This document shows positions 55,695 through 64,000 of a stretch of 64,000 bases of DNA, in pieces (within the stretch, counting starts at the first letter, position 1; every line of letters begins with the position of its first letter). The position numbers were made by a program, and so were the translations under genes. The DNA comes from Lavandula angustifolia. Taxonomy: Eukaryota; Streptophyta; Magnoliopsida; Lamiales; Lamiaceae. The notes under the pieces are model-generated. The model was given only the letters and a program-made list of their open reading frames with translations. It was not told the origin of the DNA and searched no databases. Location of the stretch: NCBI GenBank assembly GCA_028984105.1, contig CM054808.1, positions 4,946,012 through 5,010,011 of the forward strand. The letters run 5' to 3'.

Positions 55695-57027
55695 ATGTCT
55701 GACTTTTCAGGTATTAGGACAGTATCAATGTTTTCGGCAGAAAACTATGCGGTATGGAGGGTGAGGATGGACGCTTATCTAACATCGCTGCATGACAACA
55801 TGGCCGGGGTTCTAGAGAAAGACCTTATGTTCCTATGATCGTCAACCTCAAAATCGTAGTGGAAGGAGCAACAGGTGCCAAAACCGGCCCGAAAGTCCCT
55901 AAAAAGAAGAACCTCTTCACACCCGAAGAGTGAAAGCTGCACAACCTCGACCGAGTCGCATGAAATGCGATACCGATAACTCTCAGTGTCTCGTATCTTG
56001 GCAAGGTGCACGAATGCAAGGCAACAAAGGAGCTATGGGATGGTCTAGCTGTGCTAAGCCAAGGAACTCCATAGATAAAATAAAACAAACTGGAGTTAGA
56101 GCTGCAGAAGCTCGAAGCATTCACTATGCTTCCAAGAGAGTCTACTGTTGATTTTAGCGTCAGATTCATGAATCAAATCAACATCATCAACGGACTTAGG
56201 AGAACATTCAGCAATAAGGAGACCAACACCAAGATCTTAAGGGCTCTTAGCTGGCCAAAGTGGTACTCTTTTGCTACATGTTTAAGGAGAACTAACCTGA
56301 ACTCTGTTACTCCAGATTATATATTTTCAAAATTAAAGGCAGAGGAGTTCGAGGTTAATCTCCCACACACCCCCGGTGCTGAGACTGAAGTGCCAATAGA
56401 TCACGCTTATAAGGCATCAATCAGCACACCCGGAGCAAGTCCCTCAAGCACAAGTCAGTCAGCTGGAAGCTTAGTGACAATACCATCTGCTGACAACTTG
56501 GCTGAGAATTACGCTCTCCTTGCTGTGAAATACCAGAAGGAGAAGGACAAATTCCGGAGAATGAAAATGAAAAGGGCTTCCAAGAGCTATCAAGGTAAGA
56601 AAGAGAATGATCACTCGAAAAGTGAATCTAAATCTTTACCTATATGCAGGAATACTGAAGCTGCCCCCACTGGATATTTCGAAACACCAAAAAGGAAAGG
56701 CAGGAGCTCAGTATGTTATAAATGCAAGAAGCTAGGACATTATCAGTACGAATGTCTAGAACTCTCAGCAGCAAAAAGAGCTGAAATGCAAGCCCAACGT
56801 GAAAAATTTGTCAGAAAGAGGCAAGCCTACATAGTTGGAGAGTTATCCAACTGCTCAAGAGACGCAGAGCTTTTCATGGAATCATCAGATGATGACGCTG
56901 CGTTCGTCGTGATTGAAGCAGAAGACATTGAACTATGTCTTATGGCCGGAGAAGAGGCTGAGGTAAATTCTGATCCTAATATATGCCCCTCTTCACCATG
57001 CACACACGACACGAGTTTAGCTGTAGG
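55695..57027 (+). pseudogene. Copia gag, N-terminal part, plus element
   Basis: Starts MSDFSGIRTVSMFSAENYAV, with WRVRMDAYLTSLHD; a frameshift near 55815 and stops near 55932 and 55964 break the first part. From 56126 the frame is open for about 300 codons: VDFSVRFMNQINIINGL, FSNKETNTKILRAL, YALLAVKYQKEKDKFRRMK, the CCHC zinc knuckle CYKCKKLGHYQYEC near 56718-56759, then an acidic region with DDDAAFVVIEAEDIE. The frame runs into the nested LTR at 57028. Confidence 0.88.
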
Positions 57028-58685
57028 TGTTGGGTGATGATTCAGTCCCCGGCAAAAGCGCAAAAAGTTGGGAGATGATTCAGTCTTATCAGTTGAGAAC
57101 TAACTTAGTAGCCCAGTGCTCTGAATACTTACTGAAGATTTGAAGATCCCAAAACCCTATCTTGATTGATGAACCATTTTGTTGTAACCTTGTTTTGTTC
57201 TGTCTCTGAGGTTTCAGACTCAGTAGACACTCTGCATCTGGTTCAGGCACTCAATTGATTACCTGCCTCAGCACCAGAAGTAGAAGACTCAGTAATACTG
57301 GACTCAGTAGGAGCAGTATACTGAAAGGAGTCAGCGGAACTGAACTCAGCAGGAGTAGTTCACTGAACTTAGAGCTGATCTTCAGTAGAGCCGACTCAGC
57401 AGGAGCATCCTACTAAATCAGAGATCAGACTCAGCAACGGCCAGACAGTCTTCTGACTGTCAGATTCTCTAAAAGTCAAATCAGCAGAGTCAATACGAGG
57501 AAGAGAGAAGTCAGCTTCAGATCTCCTTGAAGTCTGTTCTGTCTCAGCCACTTTTCTGAACCTCGACCAATGACAAGCAGCCACCTGTCCTATATCTGTT
57601 AAAGTTGCAAGTCAACAACTTTCCAGAAATGGAGGGAAAGGACACTACTACCATACTTCGAAAGAGCCGTTAGCTACCCAAAAGAGAGAGACAAAGGATC
57701 ATTGTCTCCAACGGATCTATCCTAATCTCTGCTCTATAAATAGAGGGATAAAATCAAATTGAAGGTCATCTAAGACACACGAGAACACATACGAGCTCAG
57801 AGCATTCAAAGACCAACTCTAAAACGCCTAAGTCTTCCGCAAGTAATTCGAAGAGTCAATCTCCGACGAAAGACTACATTTCTGCTCATAGGGAACCAAG
57901 CTGAATTAGAATCATACAACCTCTAGTATCCAAGCAACTGAACACGAACCCAAAGTTTATACTTAGCCGTTCGTCGCTCTAGAAGACAATTTCTTGTTCC
58001 CTATCCCTCTAACCTAAGCTCAATCGTTTATATCTATAGCTTAGACGAAGGAGTTCACTTCCGAACTGATCCTTATTGTAAAGGACTCCTTCACTGATGT
58101 AGAGTTTTTTCAAACACTTAGTTTGATACCTTGTAAACTGAGACTTGCTCAGTATAAATCTCAAGACCAGTGTTTGTCCAGTGTACATACCGACTGAGAC
58201 TATATCAGTATAATACATAGCCTCCTGATCTTTCGGGACAGTGGACGTAGGATTGTTGGATCCGAACCACTTTAAAAATCGTTGTGTTCAGTGTTCTTTA
58301 TTTTACTGTTGCATTGATTTACTGTGCATTTTGAAAATATCTTTTAAATCATTCAACTGAGTTTCAGAAAACTTAATCGACTGCACTAATCTACTAAAAC
58401 TGTTTTGATAAAAACGTTTTCCTAACTCAATTGAATTTGGGCCTACACATTTCCGCACTACTGAACTCTATTCTGAACGGTACTGAATTCTGACACCGGT
58501 CAACTAGCAGGCCTCAGTAGAGTCAGTCACTCTGCCTCACGATTCAGAACAACCTATCTGGTCTGCTGAACCCATTCAGTACGACACTCTCCTGAAGAGG
58601 ACTGTTCGCGTTTTAAGTTGAGAAATCGGGTTTCAGGTGTATTCACCCCCCCCCTCTACACCTGAACGTACTCTCGGGACCGATA
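57028..58685 (+). mobile_element. Solo copia LTR nested in gag, 1658 bp
   Basis: Starts TGTTGGGTGATGATTC and ends CTCGGGACCGATA. Perfect 5-bp target duplication GTAGG at 57023-57027 and 58686-58690, the length produced by copia integrase. It belongs to the CAGTAGGAGCAG-rich LTR subtype and carries TATAAATAG at 57735. No internal sequence accompanies it, so it arose by LTR-LTR recombination. Gag resumes immediately after the second GTAGG. Near its left edge the TTGGGAGATGATTCAG-like start is repeated at about 57068. Confidence 0.92.
57735..57743 (+). promoter_or_regulatory. LTR TATA box, solo LTR
   Basis: GCTCTATAAATAGAGGG in the same U3 position as in the other LTRs. Confidence 0.6.
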
Positions 58686-58690
58686 GTAGG

Positions 58691-59578
58691 TGAACCGCTA
58701 GATGTGGTTCTTGTATACGAAGATCTGCTCGAAGAGCAGAACCAGATGAGCCAACAGTTCAGCAGGACAATTCAGGACATGGAACTTTTGACAGCTGAAA
58801 ATCAGAGACTTTCTATGACAAGTTAGGACTCTATTGAGTTTGAAGAACTTGTGATGAGATAGAAGGAAGAGATTAACTTTTTGATGACTAAGTCTCAACA
58901 TCAAGAAAGCACAGATCTTAGTCTTGACCAAAGACATCTCTGAGAAAGACACTGAGATAGCTAAGCTCAGTCAAAAACTCGCAGAAGTACAAAAGGATTA
59001 TGAATTACTCAGGAAAATTGATGAAGTTTGGCGAGGACTGATAACAGAGCAGTATTTAGGAGCCAAGAAGAAGTTGGAAAGTATGCTCAGAGCTTAGAGG
59101 CCAGTTTCCGTAAAGGAAGGACTTGGCTATACATATGGGGCATCCACTTCTACATCGAAAGACTAAAAAAAACTAGCTAATCGGTTTATCAGAGGGAAAA
59201 CTCAAACTGCTGAACCTATAGCCCCTCAGGCGAAGAACAAGCAGAAAATGATCGCACCTTAGCCCAACAATAAGAAATCGACCCATGGTTCAAGCCCCAA
59301 GACACCCAAGTCCAACTCAGGGGAAACCAAGAAGGTCAGGTGGGCAGAACAGTTTGGCTAACCGAAATGGACTCACCTAGCTGAACATGGATCATACTAC
59401 TCTAAGCCAAGAGTTCAAACCCCAAAGGTTCAGAAGAAGAAAAATGTTGAACCTCAGAAGAAGAAAAAGTTAGCATCTCCAAGTTCAGTGGAGAAGTCAG
59501 CTAACAAAAAAGACAAGAAGTCTGAAACCATCAGGGTTGTCAGACAAGCTTGGATTCAAAAGTCTACTAACATCTAAG
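58691..59578 (+). pseudogene. Copia gag C-terminal extension, plus element
   Basis: Continuation of gag: coiled coil (MSQQFSRTIQDMELLTAENQ, then KISEKDTEIAKLSQKLAEVQ-like near 58935-58990), EVWRGL/EQYLGAKKKLESML, KEGLGYTYGASTSTS, KNKQKMIAP, KVQKKKNVEPQKKKKLASPS and TIRVVRQAWIQKSTNI. At least six in-frame stops interrupt it. Confidence 0.82.
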
Positions 59579-59619
59579 GGCCCAAAGCTGAACCCAAAGG
59601 ATACCTGAATCTTTTTCTG

Positions 59620-59865
59620 TTTTGCAGGTGCTAAAGGACCCTTGGATTATGGACAACGGATGCTCAAGACACATGACACATAAGAAGAATCTGTTGATCG
59701 ACTATGTTCAACAAGAAGGATCCAGAATTGAGTTTGGTGACAACTCCAAAGGCTACACAAGGGGATACGAAATGCTGAAAATAGGAACTGCAACAGTTCC
59801 TAGAGTATCATATGTTGAAGGACTTCAAATTAATCTCCTTTATGTCAGTCAATTCAGATGACAAA
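59620..59865 (+). pseudogene. Copia protease region, plus element
   Basis: Reads WIMDNGCSRHMTHKKNLL, where the copia protease has D-S-G; here the motif is D-N-G, which should inactivate it. Then SRIEFGDNSKGYTRGYEML and VPRVSYVEGLQINLLYVSQF. The frame breaks at 59860, and the segment up to LWHKRLSHL is deleted. Confidence 0.85.
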
Positions 59866-59869
59866 ACAA

Positions 59870-60760
59870 CATAGCTGTGGCACAAACGACTGAGCCATCT
59901 GAACCTCAAGACTATGAACAAGCTAGCAATGAATGCCAAAGTCAAAGGACTGCCTAACGAAGTTTTCAAAAGACATAAGAATTGTGAGGCATGCTTGGAG
60001 GGGAAACAACCAAAGTCAAGCAATTCGCCTATTCCGTCACCTTCCACTGATGGAATCCTTCAGCTGCTTCATATGGATCTTTTTGGGCAAGTCAATCCAG
60101 TGACGATCAGAGGAAAGAAATATGCTCTTGTAGTCATTGATGACTATTCAATATATACATGGGTGATTTTCATCGCTAATAAATCTGACATCAAATCTGA
60201 ACTGCCGAAACTGCTGAAACAATTAAGCATCGAGAAGGATATCAAGATTCAAAGAATACGCTCAGACCGTGGAACAAAATTTCTAAACTTGATGATGAAG
60301 GACTTCTGTGAAGTTGAAGGCATTCAACATGAGACCTCAGCGGCACGTACGCCTCAGCAGAATGGTCTTGCTGAAAGGAAAAACAGAACTCTCAAGGAAG
60401 TAGCAAGAACATTACTCAAAGACTCAAGTTTACCATTAAAGTTCTGGGCAGAAGCTACTAACACTGCATGTTACACTCAAAACAGAACTCTACTGAGTCA
60501 GATGCACATGAAGACACCATATGAATTATGGAAAGGGAGAACTCCTTCTATATCTCCTTTTCATATTTTTGGTTGTTCATGCTTTATCCACAATAACGGA
60601 AAGCACTAGTTAAAGGTCTTTGATAGCAAGCCAGACCAAGAAGTTTTCTTAGGATACCTCAGGGTCAGCAAACCTTTCAGGGTCTTTAACTACCGGACCC
60701 TTTGGGTGGAGGAAAGCCCTCATGTTGTATTTGATGAATTTACTAAGGATAGGAAGTCAA
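59870..60760 (+). pseudogene. Copia integrase, nearly open, plus element
   Basis: LSHLNLKTMNKLAMNAKVKG and the zinc-region CEACLEGKQPKSS lead into the core with the triad in place: Asp in LLHMDLFGQVNPV, Asp in IRSDRGTKFLN, Glu in GLAERKNRTLKEVAR. The open frame runs 231 codons from 59914 to a stop at 60607; the C-terminal part (FLGYLRVSKPFRVFNYRTLW, EESPHVVFDEF) follows in the same frame after the stop. Homology to copia pol ends near 60760, where foreign sequence starts. Confidence 0.88.
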
Positions 60761-61480
60761 ACTATCAGCAAGAAGCTGAAGAGGTCAAATGGAACAATTT
60801 CATAAATATATGGAAAATTGAAAGGATCCAATTCAAGGCAGAGGCCTTTGGTGTCCCTTCCAGTCAAGAATTAAGGTCAAACCGCACTCAAAGGTAGGGC
60901 ATTTCCCATTTGTCTTGCCTATTGTTTTTTCCTTATGCCTATTTTTCTTTAGGGGGTTGGTTCACGGATGTAGAAATATAAGAAAGCAGGCCCTCTCTCT
61001 ATCGACTTCTTACTGCTAGATCCAATCTCCTGGTCCCTACCGCACCGGCAAACAATAAAGCAGCACACAAAGTAAACAGTTCGAGAAGGTTCAATTGGCT
61101 GAGAAAAATGCGAGTTCGGATCCTTGGGATCGATAAACCTTTTGGATCTTATTAAAAATGCAATTCATTAGTCAGAAAGCTATTCAGAGTTTCCGACTTG
61201 GTATAACCCAAAGTCATCATTCCGTTTGGTTTGCAAAACGACCACTTGATGAAATTTGGAGGGAAGTGGAGTAAATGGCAACTTTACATAAGACAAAGTT
61301 TGGTTTTTTGGGGGTGAGAAGGGAAGAACTTGCATCAGTATCTCAATTCAAATATGGGTTTGATTCACACTCCATGTTCTAAGTTACCATCCAGTTCGGA
61401 TTGCAGGCTGCAAGTCGCCTAGTAGAAAAAATCATATGGAATTTCCCTCCGTCAATTAATGACGAAGCGGTGGTTTGTTC
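60761..61480. other. Foreign, organelle-like insertion in copia pol
   Basis: This stretch has no counterpart in the other pol copies. It contains a short plus frame at 61173-61238 reading FRLGITQSHHSVWFA, close to the N-terminal part of chloroplast ribosomal protein S3, and at about 61394-61411 the word GTTCGGATTGCAGGCTGC, which matches small-subunit rRNA of plant organelles as I remember it. The two come from unlinked places, so the insert looks like a mosaic. Edges are approximate, and I could not find target duplications. Confidence 0.45.
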
Positions 61481-62404
61481 AGGAGCAAGCTAATGGATCT
61501 AAGCTTAAAAGATAACATCGAAAAGATCCAACATTTTTGGGATGATTATTCAGACGATGAAATTCAAAATCAACTAACAGGCAGTGTAGCTAGGGAGATT
61601 GATTCTACTGAACATAATCAATCCCAGGTAATTCAGGCCGATGAAGAAACCTCAGTGGTAACTGACACCTCTATTCAGAATAACAACTCAAGGGGAACTG
61701 TTAATGTTCTGAATCTGAATACCCCTAAACTTAGTGACTTAGTAGAACTTGATCTTGTTACTGAATTAATTCAATTACCGAATAGTACTACTGAAATTCC
61801 TAATACTCCTACTATCTATGTAGAGTCAATTCCAGATGAAGTAACAAGATGTCGTCCTTCATGGTTAGATTCTCATAGCTCAGATCTAATAATCGGAGAT
61901 CCTTCAGCAAGTGATAAGACAAGATCCAGATTCTATCAGGGAGAAAGTGCTTTATACTCTTGCTTCTTGTCTACTGAAGAGCCTCAGACGATTGAGGATG
62001 CGCTGAATGATGCTGACTGGATCACCGCTATTCAAGAAGAGCTCAACCAGTTTACCAGAAACGACGTATGGACGCTTATAGACAGAACTAGACATCAGCA
62101 TGTGATAGGAATGAAGTGGGTCTGCAAAAACAAGCGAGATGAAAACAACATCATCATCAAGAACAAAGATAGACTTGTTGCAAAAGGATATTGTCAAGCA
62201 GAAGGGATGGTCTTTGACGAAACGCTCACTCCAATTACAAGATTGGAAGCCATTCGTCTATTCCTAGCATATGCAATACATCAGCAGTTCACAGTTTATT
62301 AAATGGATGTGAAGTCAGCTTTCCTGAACGACGTGCTGAAGGAGGAAGTCTACGTTGAACAATCGCCCGACTTTCAGAAGGGATATCAAGTTTACAGAGG
62401 GTAT
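61481..62404 (+). pseudogene. Copia RT N-terminal part, plus element
   Basis: Ser/Thr/Asn-rich linker (61500-61950) followed by the RVT_2 domain: DALNDADWITAIQEELNQF, RNDVWTLIDRTRHQHVIGMK, WVCKNKRDENN, RLVAKGYCQAEGM, TRLEAIRLFLAYAIHQQ, then a stop, then MDVKSAFLNDVLKEEVYVEQ. Domain ends near 62404; the YVDD half and all of RNase H are deleted and the post-pol leader follows. Confidence 0.88.
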
Positions 62405-62998
62405 TGACTGAGGGGGAACAAACTCTCAGTACTGCTGAAATACTTAGCGTCTTCACAGTGGTATCAGCTGACTACTATGTTTAGCTGACAGGTTATGAGT
62501 ACTTATTCAGCATTTAGTGATCAGCATGATATAACATTTATATTCCGCCATTAATGTTCATCGTATGTCAGTAAGCATATCGTTCTCATTAAACACACGA
62601 CATTCCATATGCTTACTGCGGCGCATTAAATGCATGTCATTTCACCTTACCTATTAAGTGATAAAGATAAGTAGGTCGAGATTATAGGCGGCTAGTAATT
62701 ATAGCCTCTTATAACATTTAATCTAAGCCGTCCAATGTTCCAAAAACTGATTAATCTCAACCGCACAAGGAATAAACCGCTCATATTCAGTTTCATATAT
62801 ATCCTTATGTATATCTCGACTAAATCACTTTTCCGCCATTGACCATCGACTTGTGCTCTGCAAACATATTTTTTTAGAAATCTATTACGATCAAGCACAT
62901 CTCTTTCGGTAAATCTCTCTAAAAACTGCTTCTGATACTAACTTACTCTATTTTCAAGTGCTAACACTTATTTTGCAGATTCAGTTTTTATCATAGCA
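62405..62998 (+). other. Conserved leader between pol and extra ORF, copy D
   Basis: Contains GTATCAGCTGACTACTATG...TTTAGCTGACAG (the paired TCAGCTGA/AGCTGA words near 62461-62491), CGACATTCCATATGC near 62599, GCATTAAATGCATGTCATTT near 62625, and at its end GTGCTAACACTTATTTTGCAG (62959-62979) 19 bp before the ATG. The equivalent blocks in copies B and C are in the same order. Confidence 0.7.
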
Positions 62999-64000
62999 AT
63001 GTCATCTTTTCCCGAGAAAGTTGTTGTGATCTCATCCGATATGGAAGACGTTATAACCAACAAAAGAGTGTGGTTCGAGCCGGTACTCGCATTTCGATCT
63101 TGCGGAGTGGAGTGTATGGACTGGATTTTTGATCTTCTTCAGGCGTCCAACCTCGAATCAATTCTGACTACGGCTCCCATGCACTATTTTTTAAGGTAGA
63201 TCGCGGAATTCTTCCTTAATATCCACGAGGGAGAAGATGGTCAGGAAGTTTCTTGCTTCAAATTCCAGTAAGAAACGAGTAATAAAGGTTGGGTAGCAGA
63301 TATTGATGAACTTGATATCGCCGACTTCCTTCAACGCAACTTTCAGCTTCCCAACACAGGTATTTCTCCGATAGGGTACAAAGAAACGTCTATCAATAAG
63401 TACCTATTACTGTGCAGTGGTATGAAGGATATTATATTCAAAGCGACATTCCCCAAGAACCAGCTGCTCCCTGAATATCGAGGACTGGAATACAACGTCA
63501 ACTAAATCCTCACCAATTCAACTGGACCCTACAATCAATTATTTAGGATCAGGCTTCAAATCATGATAGCCATAGTACATGGTGTTCAGGTGAATTGGAC
63601 ATAATTCTTCATATCAGAATTCAAGGCCCAGATTCAGAAGTTTGTCTATGGAGAAGAAAAAACTTCCATCATTTGATCCCGAAGGGCAAATTATTAAGGC
63701 CCAAACTCAGAAGTTTGCTGAGATTAAGGATCTGAAAGTGGCATCTATCAATAAGTGCATCAAACGTCAAGGTCACAAGAACCTTCTCCTCGCATCAGAC
63801 GTGAACACTAAGTGGAGCCAATTCACAGAGGATCAGACCAAGACTTTGGGCAACTTATCAGTTAAAGTGCATAGGATCAGCACTCCAACTGAACTTAATG
63901 CTGAAGCGATCCTCACTAAAGCACTTGAAGCACAAAGGACCGATCTGACAACTCAAATTCAGATCATTTTGCAGACTCAGGCCAAGACATTCTTTGAGGA
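62999..64000 (+). pseudogene. Extra ORF downstream of pol, copy D (runs off window)
   Basis: Start at 62999 (MSSFPEKVVVISSDMEDVI), then KRVWFEPVLAFRSCGVECMD, a stop at 63197, a frame with KATFPKNQLLPEYRGLEY near 63445-63495, VNWT and EFKAQIQKFVYGEE near 63590-63660, and at the window end ALEAQRTDLTTQIQIILQTQ. The last block aligns with copy A (ALEDQRTNLNAQFQQILLTQ), which fixes the order of blocks. Several stops and frameshifts. The part between GKLLYG and the helical block seems shortened. Confidence 0.6.

Noticed and set aside
56827..57063. Minus-strand ORF opposite gag
   Set aside because: Shadow of the acidic gag region and partly within the nested LTR.
61393..61420. rRNA gene call from a small-subunit-like word
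   Set aside because: Under 30 bp of similarity without surrounding rRNA sequence; reported only as part of an organelle-like insertion.

Overview
This window is nuclear DNA of a flowering plant, most likely a eudicot. It holds two split genes with typical GT-AG (and two GC-AG) introns, long AT-rich spacers, Stowaway, Tourist and hAT-type MITEs, and many nested LTR retrotransposons. I cannot name the genus from sequence alone. Exon limits were set by hand from splice signals and protein continuity.

Two host genes look intact. (1) A plastid ClpC-type Hsp100 chaperone on the plus strand, coding exons 6071-10815, nine coding exons, 921 codons plus stop, probably with a leader intron. (2) A PHO1-type SPX-EXS phosphate exporter on the minus strand, 47588 down to 40918, fifteen exons, 766 codons plus stop. 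They are about 30 kb apart and unrelated in function; a retrotransposon thicket separates them.

The rest is mostly one Ty1/copia family with Sirevirus-like traits: 1.2-1.7 kb LTRs, an initiator-Met tRNA primer site, a G-rich polypurine tract, and a long gag with a coiled-coil extension. Left to right: an LTR piece at 1-993 with a duplicated hAT end (965-3064); a GTGTCATT repeat field; MITEs; ClpC; a patchwork of copia LTR pieces (13485-16007); an extra-ORF remnant (16703-19250); a tandem array of palindromic copia LTR pieces joined to gypsy LTR pieces (19251-21564); a gypsy LTR (21565-23196); a large minus-strand copia element (about 23257-37944) interrupted by a CACTA element and rearranged near 25600-26670; another LTR piece and a Tourist MITE; PHO1; a second GTGTCATT field; a minus-strand copia remnant (49259-54336); and a plus-strand copia element (54337 to the window end) with a solo LTR in gag and an organelle-like insertion in pol.

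The most notable signal is a long extra ORF downstream of pol, in the same sense, present in four diverged copies (16703-19250, 24279-29089, 50288-51820, 62999-64000). In the three copies that keep the start, the ATG sits just after a branch-point-like CTAAC/CTAAT and a 3' splice-site-like TTTRCAG. A leader of roughly 500 nt with a conserved TCAGCTGA inverted repeat precedes it. Position and signals suggest an env-like or accessory product made from a spliced subgenomic RNA. Every copia copy here carries stops, frameshifts or deletions, so none appears autonomous.
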